Assembly: GCF_004015185.1 (NCBI RefSeq)
Contig: NZ_CP025746.1
Location: forward strand, 5,039,776 to 5,103,775
Length of the DNA: 64,000 bases
Direction: 5' to 3'
Source: Clostridium manihotivorum
GTDB lineage: Bacteria > Bacillota > Clostridia > Clostridiales > Clostridiaceae
Part shown: positions 1 through 8,056 of the stretch, in pieces
Layout: each line of letters starts with the position of its first letter
Position numbering within the stretch: position 1 is the stretch's first letter
Program-made: the position numbers and the translations under genes
The notes under the pieces: model-generated
What the model was told of the DNA's origin: nothing
The model's database searches: none
What the model saw: the letters and a program-made list of their open reading frames with translations, nothing else

Positions 1-83
1 TTAACGATACTTTCTTCTAAACCTTCAAACCACTCTATTTTATTAAATAACCAATAATGAATTTTTCCTAAAAACATGCTCAT
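1..83 (-). CDS. N-terminal fragment of an unidentified protein
   Basis: An open frame runs off the left window edge. It starts with ATG at 83, with a GAGGTGA ribosome site 7 nt upstream (91-97). The 27 visible residues begin MSMFLGKIHYWLFNKI and are rich in aromatic residues. I do not recognise the family and cannot assign a function from so short a piece. A family Q hairpin (144-232) lies about 60 bp upstream in the same sense. Confidence 0.6.
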   Translation of the reverse strand, partial: MSMFLGKIHYWLFNKIEWFEGLEESIV

Positions 84-143
84 CTTAAAATCACCTCGTA
101 TAATTTTGTATAAAATATTATATTTATAATTCAAATATTGCTG

Positions 144-232
144 TATAGTTCTCAACTTCAACTACTAATTTATGCATGCCCTATAATTCCAAGAGAACAT
201 GTATAAATTAAGTTTTCATAAAAGATACTATA
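144..232 (-). repeat. Family Q palindromic element, copy A
   Basis: This is one of eight related hairpins in the window. Read on the minus strand it runs TAGTATCTTTTATGAAAACT, then TTAATTTATACATG, a variable apex, GCATAAATTAGTAGTTGA and an end AGAACTATA. The outer arms (TATAGTATCT and AGAACTATA) are imperfectly complementary. It lies upstream of the partial gene at 1-83 and points toward it. Confidence 0.6.
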
Positions 233-460
233 TATTTTATCGACCTCAAATATAATAATTATTCTTTACATTTCTATCGTATTTATTTAACAATCTTATT
301 TTATAATAAAAATTATAAAATTTCGGTAACTAAAGTTACATATTATTTTTGTTTTAATTTTGTAATTTATTTTTATTTATTTGTAAATAAAATCGAATGC
401 TCTGCGATTATAATTATTATTGGAAAAAATGTCATACATTGTTTGTATGTCTCATCAATG
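233..460. other. AT-rich intergenic DNA, nothing recognised
   Basis: This stretch lies between the Q element and the ribosome site of the deacetylase gene. It is very AT-rich with short A and T runs. I see no open frame, strong hairpin or clear promoter with both boxes, although a promoter for the deacetylase gene must lie here. Confidence 0.4.
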
Positions 461-472
461 GAGGTCAGATAA

Positions 473-1450
473 TTGAATTTATTTAAAAAACTTTATAAAA
501 AAAAGAATATGAGGCTTTTACCTCTAATCATCATCATTATACTTTCTACATCACTAATTTACCTATGTTACAAAAGAACTAGCTATAAGAATAAGGTTGA
601 GCCCCTATCTTTAGAAACATCAGAAAAGACAAACATTAAAGCTTCTGATAGAGTATCGGATCAACATGATGATAATAAATCTCATGCTAAAGAAGATGTA
701 AAGGATGAAAAAGCCCCTGTAACTAACGTTGCTGTTCCGCCTGCTTCTGCTCCCCCTGCTCATACTGATACATCAAACAATAAATTTGATGCATCTATGA
801 TACATGATTATTTGGTGAAAAACAAGAAAAAATCCGACGGTAAAAAAGTTGCTTTCTTAACCTTTGATGATGGTCCTTCTACTACTGTAACACCTAGAAT
901 ACTAAAGATACTTAACGATAATGGTATAAAAGCCACATTTTTCATCGTAGGAAAGCAGCTAGATCTATATCCTGACTCAAGAAAAATTCTTATAGATACT
1001 TATACTCAAGGAAATTCTATAGGAAATCATACCTATGATCACGACCCTATTAAATTGTATCCTAAAACAAATGTTGATGCAAAATACTTTATGGAAGATA
1101 TAAAAAAGAACGAAGAAGTCCTCAAGTCAGTACTAGGAGATCATTTTCACACAAAAGTAATAAGATTCCCAGGAGGACATAAAACCTGGCATAAAACAGC
1201 AGAAGTAGATAAAATGTTAAGTAAGGAAGGTTACTTTTTTATAGATTGGAATGATATGACAAGTGATGCAGAAGGTAGTCCAAAATCAAGAACTGAACTT
1301 TTTAATAGATATAAACAAACTTTTGGTGGTCAAGATAAGGTAGTTATACTTATGCATGATTCTTTCGGAAAGGATACAACTGCAGATGCCTTGCCTGATA
1401 TAATAGATGATTTAAAGAATAAAGGGTATGAGTTTGGCACATTAGTTTAG
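473..1450 (+). CDS. Membrane-anchored polysaccharide deacetylase (NodB/PgdA-type)
   Basis: This predicted metal-dependent carbohydrate esterase 4 enzyme would remove N-acetyl groups from a cell-surface glycan, probably peptidoglycan. The TTG start at 473 is preceded by GGAGGT. Residues 14-32 form one membrane segment, followed by a low-complexity, charged and Pro/Ala-rich linker to about residue 120. The NodB domain then shows its motifs in order: TFDDGP (130-135), H186-x3-H190, RFPGG (231-235), DWND (258-261) and LMH295D. The Asp and the two His metal ligands are all present, so the enzyme is probably active outside the cell. It appears to be transcribed alone. The exact substrate (GlcNAc or MurNAc of peptidoglycan, or another polymer) cannot be decided from sequence. 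Confidence 0.88.
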   Translation: MNLFKKLYKKKNMRLLPLIIIIILSTSLIYLCYKRTSYKNKVEPLSLETSEKTNIKASDRVSDQHDDNKSHAKEDVKDEKAPVTNVAVPPASAPPAHTDTSNNKFDASMIHDYLVKNKKKSDGKKVAFLTFDDGPSTTVTPRILKILNDNGIKATFFIVGKQLDLYPDSRKILIDTYTQGNSIGNHTYDHDPIKLYPKTNVDAKYFMEDIKKNEEVLKSVLGDHFHTKVIRFPGGHKTWHKTAEVDKMLSKEGYFFIDWNDMTSDAEGSPKSRTELFNRYKQTFGGQDKVVILMHDSFGKDTTADALPDIIDDLKNKGYEFGTLV

Positions 1451-1626
1451 CCACTCATACTTTTTTTGTGAGTATTAATAATATTATAATTAAATCCAAA
1501 TTATAATTTGTCATAATATACAATTTTACTTTTTAAATACACTTTCCTGAAAAAAAGCATTTAAATTTGTTCATTCTATGATATATTTTACTTAAGGGTA
1601 ATTCTATTAAAAAGGAGGATTTTTAT

Positions 1627-1929
1627 ATGTTAGTGAAATGTTCAAATAATACACTATGCAGTACCTTAACTCTTGGCAAAGAATATCTAGTTATTGATGA
1701 AGGTGACAGATATTACGTTATTTTAGACGATACTCAAAACGAAATTACTACAAAAAAAGATAGATTCACTGTGGTTGAAGATAGCGATCTTGCAAAAAAA
1801 GCTAAAGCAACTATTACAGAATTGAACTATCAACTAAGTAATGATTTTGCTGATATTAGAGACTTCAAAATTAGAAAAAACAGCAAGGGTGAAATTAAAG
1901 AAATTATAGTAAAATTTAAATATGAATAA
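1627..1929 (+). CDS. Small hypothetical protein with an SH3-like N-terminal look
   Basis: This 100-residue soluble protein has a strong AAAAGGAGGA ribosome site. The first half (LTLGKEYLVIDEGDRYYVIL, then a KKDRF motif near residue 45) resembles small beta-barrel proteins of Firmicutes and their phages that carry a G-K-x-Y ... Y-x-V-x-D-D ... R-F pattern. The second half is charged and probably helical then beta. No signal peptide or membrane segment is visible. It stands alone between the deacetylase gene and a bidirectional terminator. I cannot name a function. Confidence 0.7.
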   Translation: MLVKCSNNTLCSTLTLGKEYLVIDEGDRYYVILDDTQNEITTKKDRFTVVEDSDLAKKAKATITELNYQLSNDFADIRDFKIRKNSKGEIKEIIVKFKYE

Positions 1930-2010
1930 TTTTTATTCATATCTAAATTTTTTTATTTAGATTTAAGTTAAACCTTTACATAACTTTTTAGATTATGTAT
2001 TAGAAGAATA

Positions 2011-2047
2011 AAAAATCGCTAAAGCAAATTACTTTAGCGATTTTTTC
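2011..2047. terminator. Bidirectional terminator between convergent genes
   Basis: AAAAATCGCTAAAG and CTTTAGCGATTTTTT form a near-perfect stem with A and T tracts on both sides. It lies between the converging small hypothetical gene and trpP, so it can serve both. The stem resembles the hairpin part of family R elsewhere in the window. Confidence 0.8.
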
Positions 2048-2085
2048 TTGCATATGTGCATTTTCTTAAGGTAATAAAATATTTT

Positions 2086-2604
2086 CTACATTGTATCAGC
2101 TTTATTATACATTTTATAGGTACTCGCAACTACTTTATATACTATCAAACCTACAATCAAGTTTAATACCATTGCAGGAACTACCGCTGCCATAAATAAG
2201 CTAGTAAATGCTCCTGGTAGTCCTACAATAAGTGCTGCAGACTCTAAAAATACCAATCCACTTATAAGTGTTCCTATAGGAAGAACTATTGCCATAGTAA
2301 TATTATCTTTTAACTTACCTTTTAAGACCTTCAAAATCACAAATACTATATTGGCAGTAACTATCTTATCTATCATGTTAGGTACTTGTCCGCCTGGAAA
2401 CTTTGTTGTCATTGCTGTAAATATCCCTATAATTATCCCTGCTATGAAAGCAGTTTTATAATCATCGTTTATCATAAGAACTATAAATAACATTGTAAGC
2501 GCAAAATCTGGCTGTATAGGTAGTCCTAAAGCCGGTGTAATCTGATGTAGCAAAGCTCCAATTGCTAGTAGTATTGCATTTATTATCATTTTTCTTGTTT
2601 TCAT
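2086..2604 (-). CDS. trpP: Tryptophan transporter TrpP
   Basis: This small integral membrane protein (172 residues, five or six hydrophobic segments) is of the TrpP type, predicted to import tryptophan. The N-terminal region (ALLHQITPALGLPIQPDFAL) and the following MLFI...DDYKTAF stretch match what I know of the family. The ATG at 2604 has AAGGAGG 8 nt upstream. A GTG just before it is in frame but fits the ribosome site less well. A T-box leader with a UGG specifier lies upstream on the same strand (2884-3146), which independently supports tryptophan as the substrate and predicts induction when uncharged tRNA-Trp accumulates. A family Q hairpin lies between the leader and the gene. Confidence 0.87.
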   Translation of the reverse strand: MKTRKMIINAILLAIGALLHQITPALGLPIQPDFALTMLFIVLMINDDYKTAFIAGIIIGIFTAMTTKFPGGQVPNMIDKIVTANIVFVILKVLKGKLKDNITMAIVLPIGTLISGLVFLESAALIVGLPGAFTSLFMAAVVPAMVLNLIVGLIVYKVVASTYKMYNKADTM

Positions 2605-2674
2605 CACGAAAACCTCCTTGATTAATTAATATTTTTTTATAATTTTGAATATTCAGTACATTAAATTTATAACT

Positions 2675-2698
2675 TCACTTCATCAGAATCACCTCCTT
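2675..2698 (-). promoter_or_regulatory. Strong ribosome site with a two-codon minigene upstream of trpP
   Basis: Read on the minus strand, AAGGAGGTGATTCTG is followed by ATG AAG TGA. A near-perfect Shine-Dalgarno sequence therefore precedes a Met-Lys-stop frame about 75 nt upstream of trpP. The 18-nt core AGGAGGTGATTCTGATGA also occurs at the Bce-type permease start (56143 region), where it opens a real gene. It may be a remnant of a lost start, or may recruit ribosomes upstream of trpP. Confidence 0.35.
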
Positions 2699-2732
2699 AA
2701 TATATTAAGATTGTTCTTGTACATTTTTGTAT

Positions 2733-2818
2733 TATAGAGTTCTTAACTCAACCATTAATTTATACATGCCCTCATAGAACCCTGGATTTTCGAACAAATA
2801 TAAAATAAGTTTCTGTAC
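2733..2818 (-). repeat. Family Q palindromic element, copy B
   Basis: On the minus strand it carries the family core: TTCGAAAATCCAGGGTTCT, then GCATGTATAAATTAATGG and an end GAACTCTATA. The left outer arm is diverged and no longer pairs with the right. It lies after the T-box terminator and before trpP, so it is part of the read-through trpP leader RNA. Confidence 0.55.
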
Positions 2819-2883
2819 AATTTAACAAATTTAAAGACCCCTTTTCTAAATGCTATTTAATGGTTTCACCTTAAATTTAAAAA

Positions 2884-3146
2884 TAAAAAAACTCCATCCT
2901 AAAAATAGGACGGAGTATATATCCGCGGTGCCACCTAAGTTACCAATAAAGGTCTCTCATTCAATCAGGTACAATCATACCTTCTCTGCTATAACGTGCA
3001 GAACACGACATCAACTACTTTCAAAAGATTTCGTATAGTTCCTCCAAGGCCCATTCACTGGATATCCATGTACTGCTTCTCATCAACGCAGCTTTCTGTA
3101 ACACTTTTATTCCCGTTACTATCCCTTATCAAAGGATTCATTATTT
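2884..3146 (-). ncRNA. T-box leader, tryptophan-specific, controlling trpP
   Basis: The minus strand holds the conserved T-box motif, seen as AGGTGGCACCGCGG at 2923-2936, followed by a terminator hairpin ACTCCGTCC/GGATGGAGT with a T run (2885-2914). Upstream, AGTAACGGGAA forms the 5' side of Stem I. On its 3' side a GTGAATGGG stretch near 3050-3058 places UGG, followed by a purine, as the specifier codon. UGG pairs with tRNA-Trp, which agrees with the trpP gene downstream. Uncharged tRNA-Trp should stabilise the antiterminator and switch trpP on. Exact ends are inferred from the promoter and terminator. Confidence 0.9.
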
Positions 3147-3152
3147 ATTTTC

Positions 3153-3181
3153 ATGATATCATTAATTAAATCTACTGTCAA
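3153..3181 (-). promoter_or_regulatory. Sigma-A type promoter of the T-box/trpP transcript
   Basis: On the minus strand a perfect TTGACA (3176-3181) is separated by 17 nt from TATCAT (3153-3158). It points into the T-box leader and puts the likely transcription start near 3146. This is the best promoter match seen in the window. Confidence 0.8.
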
Positions 3182-3200
3182 CATTTAGATTCAAATATAT

Positions 3201-4577
3201 TTAATAAATAGCTTGTACAGATTTAAGCTGTTTTTTTATAGGACGTAAGATAATTATGACGAAAATAGTTGTTAATATAATTCCTTTAAATATACTGCTT
3301 ATGCTTATACTCCACCAAACTCCATCAAGCCCTAGTAGATTAGGTCTTGATAGAAGTATAGCCATAGGTATTCTCGCCCCTGTCAATATTATACTAGTTA
3401 TCGAAGGATAAATAGTTTTTCCTAGGCCATTAAAAGCCCCACTAGTTGTTATCTCTAGGCATTGAAATAACTGTGAATATCCAAGTATTTTCAAATACAT
3501 ACTACCAAGTTCTATGGCCTGTGTTTCAGGTATAAATACACCAAATATGGCTTTACCTCCGAATACCAATAGAACAGTAGCAAATACTCCTACAGCTGAA
3601 GCAAGAAACATTGTCGCAAAGTAACCTTTTATTATTCTATCATATTTCTTAGCTCCAAAGTTTTGTCCAACAAAAGCACTTAGAGCTGTGGATAAACCTC
3701 CAGCAGTCATCCAAGATATAGCTTCAATTTGTGCACCTACCTTTTGCACAGCAATGGCAGTAGATCCATATACAGCTATAATTCTAGCTATGAACATAGC
3801 AAATATTGAAAATAATCCGTTTTGCATAGCTACTGGCAAACCCAATTTTACTATCTTCTTTATAGATACAATATCAAGCTTTTCAAATACCTTTATCTTA
3901 AAGAAAGCTTCTCTTTTATTTTTTAGTGCGTATAAGAAAAGTAAGGTTACAACCATTTGTGCCGTTGCAGTTGAAATAGCAGCACCGGTTACTCCCATTT
4001 CAGGTACGGGACCTATACCAAATATAAGAATAGGATCTAACACCATATTATATATCAACCCTATAGTGTTTATTAAAAACGGTATTTTACTTTCTCCAGA
4101 GGCATTAAATATACCTGTAAGTATTGGATTAATAAATGTAAAAACCATAGCTAATGCTGATATTACCAAAAATATATTTGCCTCTTTTATTACCTCAGCA
4201 TCTCCAAGCTTAAAGAACTCTATTAATGGCTTTCTAAGCAAGATAAGCCCTAAACCATATATAATTGCTATGATTAAATTTAATCTTATACTGTTGTTTA
4301 TGAATTTTTTCGCTTCATTTCCTTCCTGTTTCCCTAAAGCCTGAGCTACTCCTACTTCTGCTCCTGTCTTTGATATAAGCACCAAAGAATTTCCAAACCA
4401 ACTAAAGAAACCTGCAGTTCCAACGGCTGCCACAGCCTTGCTTCCGTAGTTACCAAGCCAAAGCATATCAGTCATATTGTAAGCCATCTGTATAAAAGAA
4501 GTTCCCATTATAGGTATAGAAAGCTTAATAAGAGTTTTTAGTATACTACCTTCTGTAAGTGTAATTCTTTCTTTCAT
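3201..4577 (-). CDS. MATE family multidrug/toxin efflux transporter
   Basis: This 458-residue membrane protein has about 12 hydrophobic segments in two similar halves, the MATE (MatE) pattern, and would export cationic drugs or metabolites in exchange for Na+ or H+. The N-terminus (EGSILKTLIKLSIPIMGTSF, then YNMTDMLWLGNYG) and the repeated half near residue 235 (KKIVKLGLPVAMQNG) are typical. The ATG at 4577 follows an AGGGGG ribosome site. It appears to be a single gene. The trpP T-box promoter begins just beyond its stop codon. The substrate cannot be inferred. A second MATE gene lies at 61431. Confidence 0.88.
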   Translation of the reverse strand: MKERITLTEGSILKTLIKLSIPIMGTSFIQMAYNMTDMLWLGNYGSKAVAAVGTAGFFSWFGNSLVLISKTGAEVGVAQALGKQEGNEAKKFINNSIRLNLIIAIIYGLGLILLRKPLIEFFKLGDAEVIKEANIFLVISALAMVFTFINPILTGIFNASGESKIPFLINTIGLIYNMVLDPILIFGIGPVPEMGVTGAAISTATAQMVVTLLFLYALKNKREAFFKIKVFEKLDIVSIKKIVKLGLPVAMQNGLFSIFAMFIARIIAVYGSTAIAVQKVGAQIEAISWMTAGGLSTALSAFVGQNFGAKKYDRIIKGYFATMFLASAVGVFATVLLVFGGKAIFGVFIPETQAIELGSMYLKILGYSQLFQCLEITTSGAFNGLGKTIYPSITSIILTGARIPMAILLSRPNLLGLDGVWWSISISSIFKGIILTTIFVIIILRPIKKQLKSVQAIY

Positions 4578-4635
4578 TGATTATCCCCCTGGTTTATTAA
4601 TCCCATTCTAGTTTATCTGACTTTTCTTTTACTGT

Positions 4636-4720
4636 AAAAAATCCGCTAAAGCGAAATTTTTTAGTGGATTTTTTGCGCATCTGCCTTTCCGAATGCATAT
4701 TAGAAAAATCTGGCAGGCGA
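4636..4720 (+). repeat. Family R element 1: hairpin plus conserved tail
   Basis: The hairpin ATCCGCTAAA/TTTAGTGGAT with a T run is followed by GCGCATCTGCCTTTCCGAA and, after about 20 nt, TCTGGCAGGCGA. The CTGCC and GGCAG parts can pair. The same tail follows different hairpins at 53081 and inside both MITE copies (12.3 and 59.8 kb), and a decayed copy lies at 39374. Confidence 0.6.
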
Positions 4721-4751
4721 ATAGGATTTTTTTACTGTTTACCCTAAACAG

Positions 4752-4781
4752 TAAAAAAGTTTAGGATAATTTCCTAAACTT
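4752..4781 (-). terminator. Terminator of the GGDEF-EAL gene
   Basis: On the minus strand AAGTTTAGGA and TCCTAAACTT form a 10-bp stem followed by TTTTACTG. It begins at the stop codon of the GGDEF-EAL gene. The adjacent ACTGTTTACCCTAAACAGT (4734-4752) is another short palindrome. Confidence 0.75.
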
Positions 4782-6658
4782 TATGCTACAATATATCTTT
4801 CTTCCATAAGCTTAACTATCTTTTCATAACTTTCAGGTTTACTATAGTAATACCCCTGAACAAAATCGCAGAATATGCTCTTTAGATAGTCCACTTGATC
4901 TTTATATTCCACACCTTCAGCTACTACCTTAATTCCAAGCTTGTGCGACAATTGTATTATGTTCTCAACTATGTATTGACTCTTTTGATTATCTCCAAGT
5001 TCTGAAACGAAAGACCTGTCGATCTTTAACACATCAATTGGCAGCTTAGTTAGATAATTAAGCGAGGAGTATCCTGTTCCAAAATCGTCTAACGCTATGC
5101 TAAAGCCTAGTCCTCTTAAAAAAGCTAGTATCTTTATATTTCTATCAAAAGATTTCATAAGTAAACTTTCAGTAATCTCTATTTCTATGTATTTAGGGTC
5201 TATATTATATTTTTCTGTCAGTTTTCTAAAAGATTCAATTATGTTATCATCTCTAAGTTGAATTTCTGATAAATTTAGAGCTAACTTAAAGTCGTCATGT
5301 CCCTTTTCCAACAAGTCCTTACACTTTTTGCATACTTCTTCTATTACGAAGGAACCTATTGGTATTATAAGCCTTGTGTTTTCTGCTACAGGTATAAACT
5401 CTGCTGGACTTACCATTCCAAGATCTCTGCTATTCCATCTAATAAGTGCCTCAAAACCCATAATTTTCGCATCATCAAGGACCACTTTTGGTTGAAACTG
5501 AACATATAATTCTCTATTTTCTAAAGCATTTCTCAATCCCTTTTCCAAAGTATAGAATCTATTTTGCTCACGGGATATCTGATCATCAAAGAATTGGTAA
5601 CTATTCTTTCCATTTCCTTTAGCTTTATACATAGCTACATCAGCATTTCTCAATAAAGATTTATAGTCAGACGCATCATCAGGAAAAATAGTTATTCCTA
5701 TGCTTGCTGTAGTGAATATCATTTGGTCCATCAACTTTTTAGTATTATTAAAAACAGTAATTATTTGCTTAGCTGTTCTTTCAACCTCTTGTATATTATC
5801 TATATCCTGCATAAAGATTACAAACTCATCTCCACCAAACCTACATAGTAAGTCACCTCTAGCACTAACTACATCTCTTAAAGCATCTGCTATAATCATT
5901 AACATATCATCGCCATAGTCATGACCAAATACATCATTTATGTACTTAAAATTATCTAAATCTATTAAAATAAGTGCTGATTTACTTGATACTACTTTAT
6001 TTTCCTTAACAGATTTGTTAATAAGTGCCTTCAGATAGTTTCTATTATGCAGTCCTGTTACAGAATCATAATAGCTCATATAACTTATCTTTAACTCTTT
6101 TTCCTTTGCATCTGTTGAGTCTGATATTGAACCATAAATCCAAGTTGCTCTTCCAGTCTCATCTCTTATAATCTTCGACTTTATATTCAACCACTTTACA
6201 GCATTTTCATGGTTTACTATCCTATATTCGGTCTCATAATAATTCACATTTTCGTCTTGGATTTTATCAAACAAAAGCTTTTTAGCTTTTGTTTTATCCT
6301 CTTCATGAATAATAGAAAGCCAATCTTTACTATAGCTAAGATCACTATTATTGTCCAGTTTAATTATTTCGTTAATTCTTTCACTAAAATGAACTTCATC
6401 CTTAACTATATTCCACTGGAATATTATATCTCTAGTACCTTCTACAGCTACATTATATTTTTCTTCTTCTTCCTGTAGTTGCTTATTTAGCTTCACTAGC
6501 GCAGTTTTTTCACGATCTAGCCTTAACAACACCATAAATAAGAAGGATATAATTGCCCAATTAAATAGGATTTCAATAATTTCTAAATCAGCTATATTTA
6601 TAGTTACCATTGCTGATATAGAAATAACATATCCTAATATATATATTTTCTTTTTCAA
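4781..6658 (-). CDS. PAS-GGDEF-EAL cyclic-di-GMP protein
   Basis: This 625-residue membrane protein is predicted to make and/or degrade the second messenger c-di-GMP. Two membrane segments (about residues 5-22 and 26-46) are followed by a PAS domain (about 66-185) that probably senses a small molecule. The GGDEF domain (about 195-355) has an intact GGDEF at 275-279. The EAL domain (about 370-620) has EALIRW (403-408), DDFGTGYS (524-531), KIDRSF (545-550) and EGVE (581-584), so both activities look possible. The usual inhibitory RxxD site before GGDEF reads A266-R-G-D269, so the Arg is missing at its normal place and product inhibition may be weak. The gene is probably transcribed alone. Which activity dominates cannot be told. 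Confidence 0.9.
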   Translation of the reverse strand: MKKKIYILGYVISISAMVTINIADLEIIEILFNWAIISFLFMVLLRLDREKTALVKLNKQLQEEEEKYNVAVEGTRDIIFQWNIVKDEVHFSERINEIIKLDNNSDLSYSKDWLSIIHEEDKTKAKKLLFDKIQDENVNYYETEYRIVNHENAVKWLNIKSKIIRDETGRATWIYGSISDSTDAKEKELKISYMSYYDSVTGLHNRNYLKALINKSVKENKVVSSKSALILIDLDNFKYINDVFGHDYGDDMLMIIADALRDVVSARGDLLCRFGGDEFVIFMQDIDNIQEVERTAKQIITVFNNTKKLMDQMIFTTASIGITIFPDDASDYKSLLRNADVAMYKAKGNGKNSYQFFDDQISREQNRFYTLEKGLRNALENRELYVQFQPKVVLDDAKIMGFEALIRWNSRDLGMVSPAEFIPVAENTRLIIPIGSFVIEEVCKKCKDLLEKGHDDFKLALNLSEIQLRDDNIIESFRKLTEKYNIDPKYIEIEITESLLMKSFDRNIKILAFLRGLGFSIALDDFGTGYSSLNYLTKLPIDVLKIDRSFVSELGDNQKSQYIVENIIQLSHKLGIKVVAEGVEYKDQVDYLKSIFCDFVQGYYYSKPESYEKIVKLMEERYIVA

Positions 6659-6694
6659 ATAATTACCTCCAAATTTATGTAAAGTTTGAGTAAA

Positions 6695-6838
6695 TTATTG
6701 CTTATCTTCAGTTAAATCAAGATTTGTTTCTACTTCAAAACTACTGTTTTCAACTTCATTATTTTTTTTGTCTTTTATTAAAGTTGCTATAAGTGTTGCT
6801 GAAGCAGCTACTAACAGTAACAATTTTCCTTTTTTCAT
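6695..6838 (-). CDS. Small single-pass membrane protein (47 residues)
   Basis: ATG at 6838 with GGAGA about 9 nt upstream gives MKKGKLLLLVAASATLIATL followed by an acidic, Asn/Glu-rich tail ending LTEDKQ. The first 20 residues form a hydrophobic anchor or signal peptide without a clear lipobox. An upstream in-frame start at 6907 has no ribosome site and was not used. It lies 36 bp upstream of the GGDEF-EAL gene on the same strand and may be cotranscribed. Function unknown. Confidence 0.6.
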   Translation of the reverse strand: MKKGKLLLLVAASATLIATLIKDKKNNEVENSSFEVETNLDLTEDKQ

Positions 6839-7020
6839 AAGAATAATCTCCTTTACATTGACTAACATATAAATTATTATATTAGAAATTATTGCTGTTG
6901 AAAACATATTTATTCATATAAATTATTTTTTTTACATTATACTTTGTATTTAGTCCTAAATTTCACAAACTAACTTGTATCCATTAATATATTTAACACA
7001 ATAATTATTTATATATTAAA

Positions 7021-7073
7021 AGATGTACCACTTCAATCTAAAAATACAGATTCTAAAATGAAGTTATACATCT
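7021..7073. repeat. Family P hairpin, short copy a
   Basis: AGATGTACCACTTCAATC and ATGAAGTTATACATCT pair as outer arms around a short apex (AAAATACAGATTCT). It is the smallest member of family P. The next 45 bp (7085-7120, CTTAACTAACCACTAATTTTC) look like a decayed half of a family Q element, giving the same Q-beside-P arrangement as at 57141-57340. Confidence 0.55.
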
Positions 7074-7150
7074 TTATGAATTTGTTAATTCTCTTAACTA
7101 ACCACTAATTTTCTTAAGTCATGTGAAAAAATTATATAATTAAAATTAAT

Positions 7151-7342
7151 TTAACCTATAAACTGATTATTTTCTTTCACATATTTGTAGTCTGCTGAAA
7201 GTAGTTTGTTTTCTAAAACTTCTTTAGAAATATCCATATCGTAGCATAAACTTTCTAAGCTTTCATAAAAATCTCTCAATTTCATATTTATTATACTTAC
7301 TAATATATTCGGATCCATTGCCTTAATTTGTTCGTTATCCAT
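7151..7342 (-). CDS. DUF4250 family small protein
   Basis: This 63-residue soluble protein starts at ATG 7342, preceded by AAGGAG with 7 nt spacing. A longer frame from 7369 lacks a ribosome site. The sequence DPNILVSIINMKLRDFYESL, followed by LCYDMDISKEVLENKL and ending in NQF, matches the short clostridial DUF4250 family as I recall it. Members are widespread in Firmicutes and have no known function. There is no cysteine pair, membrane segment or signal peptide. Confidence 0.72.
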   Translation of the reverse strand: MDNEQIKAMDPNILVSIINMKLRDFYESLESLCYDMDISKEVLENKLLSADYKYVKENNQFIG

Positions 7343-7654
7343 CTTTTCTCCTTCCAATCTCCACACCATATTTCCCGAGAAATATTAATAATATTTTGTA
7401 TTATCATCAGTCTACTTGTAATTATTTGTAAAGACTCACATTTAACTCATGTGTTGCCGCACTACATAGCTCAACTTTTTTCAAAAGCACGATCTATTTT
7501 CTATTAATAAGAAGGGCTTTAAAAAATAAAATTTTATTACTAGGCGGTTCATCAATAATCTCTGGCCTTGTAAACTTCTATACAGTGTAAATTATATCCA
7601 ATTTATAAATTCAGTCAATACTAAACCTAACTTTTTCGTCTATAATAAATAAAC
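7343..7654. other. Intergenic DNA with no recognised gene
   Basis: Beyond the DUF4250 ribosome site I see only AT-rich sequence with scattered stop codons in all frames. No strong hairpin or clear promoter stands out. The next recognisable element is the MITE fragment at 7655. Confidence 0.4.
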
Positions 7655-7735
7655 TACTTTTAAAAAATATTAGTAAATTAAGTGTTTATTCAGGAGATGC
7701 TATATGAGCGAGCAAATAGAATTAAAATTTATTTA
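7655..7735 (+). mobile_element. Left-end remnant of the MITE family
   Basis: TTTTAAAAAATATTAGTAAA, TTAAGTG and GGAGATGCTATATGAGCGAG match the left terminal region of the complete element at 59695, including its internal ribosome site and start codon. The rest of the element is missing, so this is a decayed solo end. Its micro-frame reads MSEQIELKFI and then stops. Confidence 0.6.
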
Positions 7736-7993
7736 GTAACATTTTTTGCTTATGGTTAATACTATATATTATCTAAAGAGCATTAACTTATGATAAGGGG
7801 AGAAATATTATAAGTTGTAGATGTATATTAGATAGGTCAATTATGATTTTGGATTAGGATTCTCATAATAATTTATTTTAAATTCATTATCTTGAAGAAT
7901 TAAATTTATCGCAGCCATCCTATCCAAAATCCACCAGCATTATATTCTTAACCTCTTCTAACTATATGCCTGATTAAATATTCGTCCTTTGTA

Positions 7994-8053
7994 TTGTTAG
8001 ATTGATACACCCAATCTAACAAAAGACCTCCAACAAATGTTGGAGGTCTTTTG
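7994..8053 (-). terminator. Two adjacent hairpins ending the fRMsr gene
   Basis: AAAAGACCTCCAACA and TGTTGGAGGTCTTTT (8021-8053) make a strong terminator just past the stop codon of the gene at 8057. Directly beyond it, TTGTTAGATTG and CAATCTAACAA (7994-8022) form a second, perfect 11-bp stem that shares the TAACAA edge. Confidence 0.8.
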
Positions 8054-8056
8054 CTA

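Noticed and set aside
1453..1474. Hairpin after the deacetylase gene as a terminator
   Set aside because: The ACTCA/TGAGT stem is only five base pairs and its T run lies in the loop, so termination is not convincing.
2850..3038. A 62-codon plus-strand frame over the T-box
   Set aside because: It lies across the antisense of the T-box motif and terminator, whose conservation explains the sequence better.
3688..4344. A 218-codon open frame on the plus strand opposite the MATE gene
   Set aside because: It is antisense to a clear MATE protein, has no ribosome site, and its translation shows no family resemblance.
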